DNA from: Stemphylium vesicarium
Taxonomy: Eukaryota; Ascomycota; Dothideomycetes; Pleosporales; Pleosporaceae
DNA: 64,000 nt
Reading direction: 5' to 3'
Assembly (NCBI GenBank): GCA_004380135.1
Contig: QXCR01000074.1
Span: 1-64,000, forward strand
Shown: positions 9,852 through 20,700 of the stretch, in pieces
Numbering within the stretch: the first letter of the stretch is position 1
How the letters are laid out: every line of letters starts with the position of its first letter
Notes under the pieces: model-generated
The model's input: only the letters and a program-made list of their open reading frames with translations
Told to the model about the DNA's origin: nothing
Databases searched by the model: none
Program-made: the position numbers and the translations under genes

Positions 9852-11545
9852 GAAGCCCGGAGCTTGCGCGGTCGCGTCTACTGTTGCGATGCACGGGACG
9901 CACCTCAACCTTCTCTTGCGCTGGATCTACGTTGATTTCTTATCCAAGTTTTTTTCCTTCGTCGCACAAAAGATTGTGTTTCGATTTCCTTTCTTCGGCG
10001 GGTCGATGGCAGTTGAAACAAAAGCTTCGCATGAACAAAACGGCCCCTGGGCCTGACCTGTTCACCAAAAGTTTTCATCGGTTGTTTTGTCGCGTTTCTC
10101 AAAATTGGCTCGATTCCCCACTTACGTTTCATGTTTTGCATGTTTGCTGCGTTCCCTGCGACACAACAGGTCACATTGTTATCGTTTGCTAGACCGCAAC
10201 GCTCACGCAACACATCATTACATACGCGTGGGCATCGTCGCGCCATCCGGGGATGAGACACAGACTGTACGATTTTTGTTTCTTCACGCCTTTTCTTCGC
10301 GCTATTTTTTTTGGAAAGCGTTCACTCCTCTTTGTCTGTTTGTTTGTTCGTTCTCGAACATGTTTTCCAGCCGCAAACCCTGTTTTCCCTTTTTCTTTTT
10401 TTCTTTTTCAGCTTCGCACTATACCTGCTCCTCGCGGAGGCTTTTCGGACTTTTTTGTTTGTTGGCGGATGTAATACCCCTTTCGAATTGATGTTGTGTG
10501 GCTGGATCTACGTGGCAGGAATGTATGGGGGGTTTTCTTTTTGTCCCTTGGCATTTAAAAAAAGTAAGCAGAGTCGATGTGTTGGCAGAAAAGAGGAAGC
10601 TATGACGCCTTTTTTAACGATGATGACGATGGACAGCTGAATGGCTGAATGGAAACGATGGACTACGTAGCGTTGTTTTGTTTCTCTCTCTCTTGGTTTC
10701 TCGTATTTTCATTTTCTTTGAACATGGCCTGAGTTTGATGGTGGAAGCGGTGAATGCGGAAATGCAGCTAGTACTGTTGAGCGTATATTCGCGCGGAAAG
10801 AATTACATCACTTGCTTTGCCTCCTCACTTTTTTTACCCCATATTCCATCCACCCCACGCTTTGTGCCATCTCCGCATACCCCATATCCATGGAACAAGA
10901 GATACGATACCCGATATTCACCCGATATTCACCACCCCCACGCTGTTCTTTGGGTCGTCTCACCGCTTACTCTCCTTTTTGCATGCATATCGCATATCGT
11001 ATGTTGCATACTCACGCCAGCCGCTGCATGCGTCGACATCACTCTAGCTCTAGCCATATTTCTCTGCCGAATCCTTCCAACAAATGCGTACCACGACTAC
11101 GCCCCCACGTCACAGGTACATTGAAGCCATGACTGCATTTCCTGACTTCTCCGCTGCATATTCACTCTTCTCCGCGCACGCAGAACCTTGACTTGGGCCT
11201 CAATCATAACAAGGAGACACCTTGTCTAGCTGCACTGCTTCCTGGACCCCTACGACATGGTTGCCCTGGGGAGAAGTGAGGCAGTTGACGGCCGGTAACG
11301 AGACTCGAGGTTGATATGGGCATCGGGAGGCTAGGAAGGAGGGCTTGCATTGTGTTGGTATTGCGAAGGTGATGTGGTGGGAGATAGGGAAAGGCTCCTT
11401 GTGCAGACGGATGAGCTGCCATGGCCCCTAATATGCGTGAGATGGTATTTGCCTGCAACAAGGAGATCACACGGTCGTTGCATCTGGCCGTCTGTGAGAC
11501 AATACTGTAGGTGAAGACACTAGAACGGAGATCTTTGCCTGCTTC
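9852..11545. other. T-rich 3' flank and intergenic spacer
   Basis: About 1.7 kb with strong T/C bias (runs of TTTT and CTTTT), matching a long 3' untranslated region of the 7458-9851 gene followed by spacer. Short frames on the plus strand are Phe/Ser/Cys-rich artefacts of this composition. I see no gene, RNA or repeat here. Confidence 0.5.
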
Positions 11546-14500
11546 CTAATGGTACAAGGCAGAGTGATACGACATTTCCCTGTAAACAAACCTCTCATCT
11601 CTCACGTTTCCACGAAGGAACTCTTCCGGAGGGTCAACCCACTCCACTCTCTCGGCATCCTCCAGCTCAACGCCCCATCTGACGGCACCCCTCCGGTCTT
11701 TGAACCAACCCAGTTTTGTTCTTGCATCGCTCTTCTCCAGGTTTTCGATCCCGTTCTTTTGGATCAGTTCGATTAGCCCGTCGCTGCCAGCGACCATGGC
11801 CAGGACATCGGCGAGGCATTCCACGTTCCGATGCACACAGTGGCTAGGATAGACAACCTCTAGGCTTACGATGAGTGCGACGAGGGTGAATATGAGGATC
11901 AGGATAATGGCGAAGGAGAGCCAGGTAGCCGTCTCGTTCATGACGAGGACCTCGATTCGTTCGGTGAACGTGCCATTGACATAGTCCAAATAATTGTTCT
12001 CCCACGCCGTCCTCTTTGGCAAGCCGTCCAGAACACGATAGCCACTGAATTCCGATGTGCCAGCAATGACAAAGTGTTTGAAGAATGTCTGCAAAGTTTT
12101 GTTCGAGTGTTCTCGCAATGTCGTTGTGTTCAACAGAGCTTCCGAGTTCTTATTCGCAAGATGCCAATTAGCGTAAGACATGAAGTCGACATTGAGACCG
12201 CGGTCGCGGTCGCAAATGTTGAATCTCTCACTTGCGGTGTCCTCGATTTCGCGTTGGTAGGCGAGCCAAGAGTGAGATTTGGGGGGCTTTACAATGTGTG
12301 GGGCGGTAAGGAGCTGCGCTGTGAAAAGGTGACCGTAGCTGACCGTGTCTCGCGCGTTAGCTTACAGTAAGAGAACTGGAAAGGTGGCTCGCTATGCCGA
12401 AGCTTACCTCACATTGCCTGTGTAGAGGTTAGAAGCTGGATTTGGGTATAATCTATCCCAAGAATGCGTCCATGCCTTGTGAGTGGGCTGTGGCGTGTTG
12501 AGCAACTTGTAACCCAAAATTTGATCAGAGGTCCGAGCGACGTTAACCCTTACAGTAGCATTCTCGATTACCGGAACGCAATTCATTGCAGCCATTCTAG
12601 GCCTTTCTGGGAAATAAAGCGGAGTCTCATCTGCGTCTTCCCAATATGGAGTCATGTTAATGACATTACCGTGATCCTCCAGGTCGGCCCCGGAGATATC
12701 GGCTGTTGCTCCTGGCCCAACAATCCATTTAATCGTGAAGTTGCGGTGCCAAGTTCGATGTACGATGAAGTCCTCCGGTGTACTTAAATTAAGTGGCGGA
12801 GGGTCATAATCAATTGTGAAGTTTCCATAATGAGCCACAAGCTCCGGGAGCGGCTCTTCGGCCACTGAGCTGTTACTGGACCAGTAGGCAACAACAGCCT
12901 GCCCACCTGCACCCGTGCTATTGGTACAGCAGGCGAATCTTCTTGGGGTTGAGAATACAGGGGTTCTGTATGACTGTGTCTTGAACAGTTCAGACGGTAA
13001 CACGAAGCCTTCGAGCGTGCTATTGGTTCGATTCGAGAAGACGTCCTTTACTTGGTCGAGCCAGTCAGAACTCGGTACGATTGGGTGGCATTCCAGTCGA
13101 CTTCGAAGCGCAGAAGTCACTAGCGAGACATTGGCAGACGATAAAATAGTCTCAGTACTCGTTGAGTGCATCTTGCTCGAACTAAGATCGCGAGTGACTG
13201 TGCCATTCGGTAGATTTTCGAAATCTACGGGGGTGAACACCCACCCGTCTTTGGCCCAGGCTGGTCGTGGTATAGTCAAAGTGATCTCATCCAATGCCTT
13301 ATACAACCAGTTGCTCCTCTAAGTCTCTAATGTGAAGTCAGTCATGTTCAGAGCATAGCTCCGATCAAGCGAGCCCTCCCACGTAATAGGATCCTGGCGG
13401 AGAGTGTATGGCATAGTCATGTAAAGTCGGCATCCCCCGGATAACTTGATCGCAGCGAGTGCGATATAGATTGCCTTGAAAATATAGCCGCCATTGAAAC
13501 GATGACTGTATAGTTAGCTCAGTACTTTTTCTTGTCGTCCAGAATAGCTTACAAACTTTTGACAGTGTCGTCCCCGTAGCAATGAAATATAATATCCAGT
13601 GTCTGTGCCAGGCAGCTTTCAGTGCGGTCCAGACCTAATAGGAAGATTGGTAGGATAATGGAGCTCCTCGTGAAATCGATATTGAGTTACGTGACGAGGA
13701 AGGATACGGCTGTAAGTTGCGGATGGGGCTGTCAATGGCATCCCAGCTTAAGCCAACCAGAACAGCAATGAGGGTAGCAATAACAGAATGTGGAGAGAAG
13801 CTTGAATCGAAAATTCTCAGGTTGATCTGGTAAGTAAATGCAGAGCGACTTAGCTTGAGCTCACGCGCAAACTTACGAAGGACCAGAAGGGTCACCGCAA
13901 TAGCGACGAGAGTAATGAGAAATGTCATTAGCCACTTCCTGCGTAGCATGGAAGGTTTCCAGTTTTTCTTGCCCTTCGTGGCTATGTCGAGACTGACAGA
14001 CTCTGTTGCGTCTTTCCGCGTGGGCCTTCCAAGCACTTCATTCGGTACGAGCTCGGCCAAATCCATGCATTCTGAGAGTGTGCCATCTCACAGAAGGTAG
14101 GACATGAATTCGATTTCCTTTTGAGTAGGGACTTGGTGTAAAAAAGATCGTAAAATATTTATCGGCGTTGAAGTGATGTCTATGAGAGATGCAGTACCAG
14201 CGGTAGTGGCCGGATCAGATCTAATGTTTAGCGGTCGTCGGCTAGTTGATGTATAGCGCATGGCGATGGAAAGATAGCATCCCGCAACGAGGAACAGTAT
14301 TGAGAGAGCTATGCAGACTTCAGTGATAACCACAATTCGCCGGCGTACTTCTGACATGATGCTCTTCACCTCTTCCACTTCTGCTTCATCACCTTCTGTG
14401 ATTGAAGACAACAAAATCTGTCGCGCAAAATCAGTTCGAAGTTTGCCAGCTTCGGTTCCCAGAGTACTGTTCTGTAACATATCGGAAATATTTTGTGCAA

Positions 14501-16374
14501 AAGACTGTGCGAGAAGCATAGAGAGGCCTTCGAACTCCTCGGAAACGCCACCTGTGGCTGCCATACATTTTGCCCAGTCGCTGCCACGGAACGATAGGTC
14601 GTTTAGAACATCGAGGTTGATAGTGTCTTCTGAAACGGGTCTTCGAGTACGATTGAACTCCGACACATCAAAAGAAACAGATGATACAGGACTGCCAACA
14701 GAAGCAGTGACCGTTAGAGTAGATTTGTAATATGTTTGCGTGCATAGTTCCGACCTGGCAGTGAAATTTCCCCAAGATCAAATTTCCCACTCGATACCGT
14801 CAAACTTTGCCGGATAGGGCATTTCAATCCACTGCGGAGATACGAGTAACAAATCACGACCCGCGCATTCCCCAGAAAAACGGTATATGAAGACACGAGA
14901 CCATTGCTCGGAAGTGATCTCTCCACCAGAATGAATGGCAGGTGTCTCGCCTTGTTCCTCCTTGAGTCTGTACCATGACACATAATCAGAGGACATGTTC
15001 GTCCAGAGTACTCCGCCATCTTTAGTGAAAGAATATTGGAAGGCAAACATTGATGATAGCTCTCCTCCGTCGATCGGCCCCTGTATTTGAACGATGCAGC
15101 CATTTTCCGAGTGCATCGTGAAGCCTTTGGATACGACCCGGTCAATATTGTCTGTGTGATTCCCGTTCGATATGCTTCCATCACTGTAGGTGAATTCCAT
15201 TATTTTCGTCCCACCCATAGTCATCTGTATGCAATGGCTTTCCAGAAGATATATGCTGGTCTCTGCTTCTCACTGGCCGCCTTCCAGTGATATTGGGCTT
15301 GAGACCCCTGAGGATGACCCAAAGGGTATAATAACGTACGGGTCTGATATCCACATCGAGGTCGATGCATCGAATAGGTAATCACTAATAGTTTGAAAGT
15401 AGGTATCCCTTCGAGGTTTGAATTTGATAGGCGATGTTTTGTTTCCAATGCGCTGACCAGCTGTGTATCGCTGTAGTTGGGCGTCTCCCTGCAATAGGAC
15501 CTCTTTTGCAACAATTATGGAAGATGAGAGGGTCGAGACCGAAAGTATGCTGATACCAGCGACAAGTGCAGACCAAGCTAGCATCCAGCTCCTTTGGCCG
15601 CCACTATGTTTTCGAGAAAAACCTTCGAAAATAGACTTCCACCACACCCGAGGAATGTGGAATAGCGTAAAATTTGCATTTGGAGGCTCCGAAAGAGACA
15701 TTCGCGCGAATGACTGTGCTTTTCACGTCGTCTGCTATCTTCACGATAGCTTGAGTGAAGAGTACTGCAACAATGGTTGGCGTGTATCGGTAGACAAAAA
15801 GCTGTCCGCCAGACCCGGTATCCTCTCCAAGCCCTTGATGCTTCTGGGACAGCCAGCACAGTAGAGCCAAGATAGCGGAAAGAACAAATGACGAGAGTGC
15901 CAGCGTCATCATATGCGCCCGCCTCAAGGTGTAGGGCAGCCATGTGCCGGATGTTTCTTTTTGCGCCTCGTGGGCATACACTGCAAATATTTCAGTGAGA
16001 ACTCATTCGTTCCAATCGTGATAAGTCTAGGGAGACGTACCCTGCTCGTCCTTGTCTGTCGTTGCCACGTTAAATGGTTCTGTCGGCAATTCTGCATGGG
16101 AGAGGCTGGGGCTGGGTGGAGCAATCGAACGCTGAGGATAGATAAGTAAATCTTCCTCATGGGCAATCGCCTGTTGAGGAGATGGACTCATACTCCGGGA
16201 TGGTTCCTGCGCCACCGAAACTATTGACTCTGGTCCTGAGATGGAGTCTGCGTTACTTGCGTATGCACTTTGCCTGATGAACGTGATCGCACCAGAAGTT
16301 TCGCTATCGGGTAGGGTGATCCAGGAATATCCGTTATCCGGCTCTTGGAGCTGTTCGCTATGGGAATGCGACAT
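11546..16374 (-). pseudogene. DUF3433 multi-pass membrane protein, degenerate
   Basis: Minus-strand gene with the two-domain layout of fungal DUF3433 proteins. It has an N-terminal Ser/Pro-rich tail, a first WLPYTLRR-type membrane domain, a long extracellular loop with many N-glycosylation sites, and a second domain beginning WKPSMLRRKW with SRGAPLSYQSSY. It ends in a C-terminal WLSFAIILILIF helix followed by ADVLAMVAGSDGL and LGWFKDRRG. Introns remain readable: 16040-15981, 13552-13506 (47 nt, CTAAC branch) and 12407-12339 (69 nt), the last joining LYTGNV to SYGHLF. The frame is broken seven times. There is a 1-nt-type shift near 15710-15726; TGA at 15272-15270, 14780-14778 and 14090-14088; and TAG at 13637-13635. 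A second shift lies near 13421-13500, and another TAG at 13321-13319. Flanking residues read on in the same frame across each stop. The ATG at 16374 and the stop at 11546 are intact. Function of the family is not established. Assembly error could explain single shifts but not all lesions. Confidence 0.8.
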
Positions 16375-17954
16375 GTTGCTGGTGATTATGGTCGTAGCCT
16401 CGATGGCGTGTTGGGTTTATATGTACCATCATAGCGCTTATGCTGTGGCACAGTGATCGGTCAAAGATGAAAAATCCCAGCCTTGTGAGTATGAATTGCT
16501 ATGGCCGCTTGCTGTTTTCATTGGGCTATCCCCTGAACAAACAGCCTCGCCACGCCCTGCAGCCAAGCGCAGAGAGGACTACTTCCCATCATTCCTTGGG
16601 CTTAGCAACTGGTAATATAGGAACGAGACGATTGGATGTGGCCCTTAAGACAGCTTGGAGGTGTGGGAATCCAGTGAGTGGTTAGGTGAGTGCATGTGTG
16701 CTAAAAGTGGCTGCCGCAGACCCCGAAGCCTCCTGCAGCGAATGTGAGCGCTAGTATGAAACGGGGAGGGTGACCAATACATGATGATATTTGACTTCAC
16801 CTACGATATTAGAAACCTGCGACTCTCACATAAGCTTAACATCTCTTTGCAGCGACATCGTTTTCCATCCAAATATGAGTTTGGTCATGTAAACCCAAGG
16901 TATGTGCGGTCTATTACGTCATCGCGACGTCGCGGCCTCCTCGACTGTGCCTGCAGCCTCCCCCATTCCGTTGTAGCGATGCATCATCATTCGGGAGACG
17001 CGTCTCAAAGTAGTTTCCTCATCGCAACCAGGTACATCTCTCCCTCTATATTTGCGTAATCATATCCATAGCCCGCACTTTCACATCGCTACCGCCGCTC
17101 TCGCCCCACCCCTCCGTTTTCCGCAAGGACGTTTGAGAGCCCCGAAGTTCCTGATATCCAGCCCGGCTTCCATTGGACGCACTTCCTCTCCGCCAAGACG
17201 GTTGGTTCCATGGTTTCTGATATAGAGCTCGGATTCCAGCTGAGAAGTAGAATCCCGGTTTTTGGTGACGGCGTGGACGGCTTGTGTGATCGGATGGTAA
17301 TGTTAGGGTGCAAAATGTCATGTTGTTGTTGTTGTTGTTGTTGTTTTTTGTCGGAGATGCGAGCTTTCCGGGGAAGCTGAGAGATTATGGAATTGGGTGC
17401 GCGCAGGCTTTATGGCGAGGTTATGGAAACTGAGACACGTGTGCATTGACAAACAGCGATTCGATAAACAAAAGCAATCAAAGAACACGCCCCTGGAACA
17501 GAAGCAATTATTGGCTCCCGGAAGATGGCAGGAATAAATCTGGCGGAATGATCGTAAGATGAGCATGCAGTATCCTAAAAACTCGGAAGGTTATCGATGC
17601 GAACGAGGACCATGGTGATGAGAGCGTCACCTCACCATCAATGTCACTCGGACGGCCTTCTACAATACACACCCGTTATTTCGTACCGTTACATCAAAGA
17701 AGCAGGACCCTGCAAGGCTGCCCTCCCCAGTCGCCACTAGTCGTCGCGCTGAGGTGTGTTACGAATTGAGAGGGGCAAAATGCGGAGCGATGCCCTGCTG
17801 ACGTTAGACTGCTTCTTCCCGCTAGTTGGAATGTGGAGAGCTTGCTGTCATAGCAAATGCTAGGGACCCTGTGATGCGATCGCAGACTGTTGGTAAATGT
17901 TTCTCTTCCCCCAGCTACCTACTCATGTGCTTACGTTCCTCCTACAGCACTGTC
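16375..17954. other. Intergenic spacer, 1.6 kb
   Basis: No supportable gene. It lies between the starts of the DUF3433 relic (left) and the 3' end of the PLP-enzyme gene (right). The only structured element is a TTG microsatellite at 17321-17345. Short frames on both strands lack motifs. Confidence 0.5.
17321..17345. repeat. (GTT)n microsatellite
   Basis: About eight uninterrupted GTT/TTG units followed by a T-run. Simple sequence only. Confidence 0.9.
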
Positions 17955-19304
17955 TTAAACCTGTGGTAGTACCTTCTTCAAGACATCCACCAGCCCCTTG
18001 ATCTCGTCTTCGGTATTATAGTGTACCATACTGACTCTGGTCACGCCCTCGGGCTCCAATCCCAGTACCTCATCACACAACCTCTTTGAGTAGAAATGAC
18101 CCCATCTGAAACCGTAGTTACTGACCTTCTCCGCCTCAGCCACGATCTGCTTGCTACTCATACCTTTGACCGTAAATGAGATCGTGGGAACCCTGGCCTT
18201 GTTATCTGCCGATGTAGATCCAAGAACCGTGATGTCCGGACGCGAGTTGAGGAAGTCGAGGAGAATGGTTTGGAGTTTTCCCTCCTGCTCTGTGATCGCG
18301 GGGAAGGCGCCATCAAGGTAAGAGGTGACCTGCGGAATCGACTGAACACATTCGTAGTTGGAAGCTGCAAAACCAATCTTGTCCTCGAGAGTCTTGGTGG
18401 GGTTGAAGTAGTGCGCCATGGGTTTCATGTGCTGCTGGGCTGCTGTGCTGGCATAGAGCGCGGCGACGTGGGGACCGTACACCTGCCGACACCTGTAAGT
18501 ACCATTTCGTGACGACAGAATCAGAACGAAAATGGAGTAAGACATACCTTGTACCAGCTAAACGAGTAAAAGTCGACTCCAAAGGCCTTGACATCGATCG
18601 CACGATGCGGCGCATAGCTCACACCATCCACGCAGAATAAAGCACCCGCCTCGTGAACTGCATCTGCGATAGACTTCACATCGTGGATTGTTCCAAGAAT
18701 GTTGCTTACATGAGTGCAAGCCACAAACTTGACCTTATCGTTGAGCAGCGGCTTCAGATTCTCGGCTGTAAGCTTCAGCCCGTCTTCCCTAGAAGAGTAC
18801 CACCACTTCACGGTCAAACCAAGACGCTCGGCCATGAACAGCCAGGGCTTGACATTAGTCTCATGTTCCATCTTGGAGAGAACGATCTCTGAGCCTGCAG
18901 GAAATTGCAATGAGGCGCCGAGGTTCATGAAGAGCTGGGTTGTGGACGCGCCGATGACTATGCAACATTAGAAAGATCAAGCATAGCAGTGCAGGAAATA
19001 TTTGTACCAATCTCATCGCGTTCCGCATTCATATACTTTGCAGCAGCCTGGTAGCCTTGTTCGTATTTGGTGTTTGACTGCGAGCCAGTGTGGTACGACG
19101 CGCCCAGCTGGACATTCGTCTTGGAGAGATACTCAGTTATGCTTCACTTTGTTTAGCTATTGCGCTCTTAAGAACGGTCTCAGGCTCTTACGAGTCAATC
19201 ACATTTCCCAGTGCTTGGCTACCTCCTGCGTTATCAAGGTACACCTGGTCTTGCTTTAGTGCGGGGAAGCGCTCACGCGCTTTGGAAATGTCGAAAGTCA
19301 TCAT
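17955..19304 (-). CDS. Class V PLP-dependent aminotransferase (cysteine-desulfurase-like)
   Basis: Four exons: 19304-19192, 19141-19008, 18957-18548 and 18482-17955, giving 394 residues with clean frame closure. Introns are 50-66 nt with GT...AG ends. The N-terminus FPALKQDQVYLDNAGGSQ is the typical fold-type I opening. TGSQSNT and NAERDEIVIGASTTQLF follow. ACTHVSNILGT and CVDGVSYAPHRAIDV bind the cofactor. SFSWYK ends with Lys219, the expected Schiff-base lysine, followed by VYGPHVAALY. This is the VC1184-type SufS/NifS-like subgroup of class V. It likely acts on an amino-acid substrate in the cytosol, but specificity is unknown, and there is no mitochondrial presequence. I chose the ATG at 19304; an in-frame ATG at 19388 would add 28 residues. 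A MYND-protein gene lies in tandem upstream. Confidence 0.88.
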
Positions 19305-19735
19305 GTTACAATCTGGAGATGCGATGCGAGATGACGGATAGAAAGTCTGACAGCTATCTTTCTGGAGACTTGTTTGCTGAAGTTTCATTGTTGTATACCT
19401 ACGATAGCCGCCCACGCCCTATGTAGATAGAGCGGGGCTTTGCTCAATGCAGCAGGTGCTACACCAAGCTGTGACGCCATTGCCCCACCTAGCTCCATCG
19501 CTCACCACATCCAGCTCTGAAACCATAAAAGCATGTAGTAAAATATTGAATCCAATGCACGAGAAAGAAACAACGCAGTGTCCCAGAGAATGCATGCTGA
19601 GCGTCATTTCAGTTTTTGATGACCACTAGGAGAAGGGTAGGAAAGCCACCCGCAAGCGGCTTATGCTCTTCCTCGCAACCCCTCCGCCCTCTCGTATAAC
19701 GCCGCCTCTGAGTCTCGAAACGACAACCTTCAAGT

Positions 19736-20416
19736 CTAATTTGCGAACATTTTAACCTTGTTTGGATGAACTGGCCCGCCGCCGAAAGCCTTTCGACCAT
19801 GGTAGAGCGCACCCTGAGCGTAGAAGAATTCCAGAAGAACCCGAAGAGCCGAGGTGTCCAAGTCAAAAGGCTTGCCGTCTTCTGACTCGTATCCATCATC
19901 AAACTTCTCGCCGTTCTCGTACCCATGCGCCAGAAAAGGTCCGCGGAAGAAGTGACCCTGCGCCGGACCCAGCCACTTGACGAGGCTCTGTGTTGGAGGC
20001 AGATCCTCGTTCATGTAGTTGTCCTGGAAGTAGATGCCCATCCTGTGGGTTGGTACGCGCTTGAGGTTCGACCAGCCGCTGTGAGATACGTGATCTAGCA
20101 TTTGAGTACCTAGAAAGGGCTGGTAGACAAGTGATCCGAAATACGATCTGTCGCTGTACTCAACCCAGGCAAAGCGAGGAGAAGGCTCGTTGGCGGGGAA
20201 GAGAATGCCGCGGAAGAAGGCTGGTCCAGGACGGGGCTCGAGATTTGCGAAAGACTTGCAGAGCATCTTGTGTACTTTCCAATCTTTCTTTTGGCAGGTT
20301 GTAGGGCAGTAGTGCGCATTACTGCAGCTGGAGCAGCGATGCGCGGCGGGCTGTTTGCAGGAGAAACATGCAGGCGCTGCCACCGTTGAAACGGGCTCGT
20401 TCGTTGGATCGTTCAT
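19736..20416 (-). CDS. MYND-type zinc-finger protein, 226 aa
   Basis: Single exon from the ATG at 20416. A codon further upstream in the frame is GTG and is not used. Residues 17-53 are a complete MYND finger: Cys17, Cys20, Cys28, Cys31, Cys37, Cys41, His49 and Cys53, with the usual DWKVHK before the last pair. The rest is a compact domain with LEPRPGPAFFRG, a segment of aromatic and His residues (HRMGIYFQDNYMNE), and an acidic EDGKPFDLD stretch near the end. MYND fingers bind short proline-rich peptides, so a protein-interaction role is expected. No SET domain is present, so this is not a lysine methyltransferase of the SMYD type. The gene is read in the same direction as the PLP enzyme downstream, with a spacer of about 430 nt. 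Confidence 0.88.
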   Translation of the reverse strand: MNDPTNEPVSTVAAPACFSCKQPAAHRCSSCSNAHYCPTTCQKKDWKVHKMLCKSFANLEPRPGPAFFRGILFPANEPSPRFAWVEYSDRSYFGSLVYQPFLGTQMLDHVSHSGWSNLKRVPTHRMGIYFQDNYMNEDLPPTQSLVKWLGPAQGHFFRGPFLAHGYENGEKFDDGYESEDGKPFDLDTSALRVLLEFFYAQGALYHGRKAFGGGPVHPNKVKMFAN

Positions 20417-20700
20417 CGCGGTAATCGTCGGGGGCACGTCAAGTGGGTAGCTATCTCTAGGGTAAAACGAGAATCTTTAGAGATTAGTATGAAGTGTAAA
20501 AGAGCTGTGGCAATCAGCTTATGGGTAGTACTAAAGAGACGGTGACTCCCACCTTCACCTTCACCTTCCTCGCCGGTTGGGCAGACGCGTTCATCATTCA
20601 CGACAGTGAATACGACAAACTTCACAATTGAGACACCAATGTGCGAAGGTTTGCAGTACAAGGCATACATTTAAACGAGTATAACTTTTGAGAACGGCAC

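Noticed and set aside
11546..16374. TGA read as Trp or recoded in the DUF3433 gene
   Set aside because: Two TAG stops and two frame breaks are also present, and TGA is a normal stop in the intact genes nearby.
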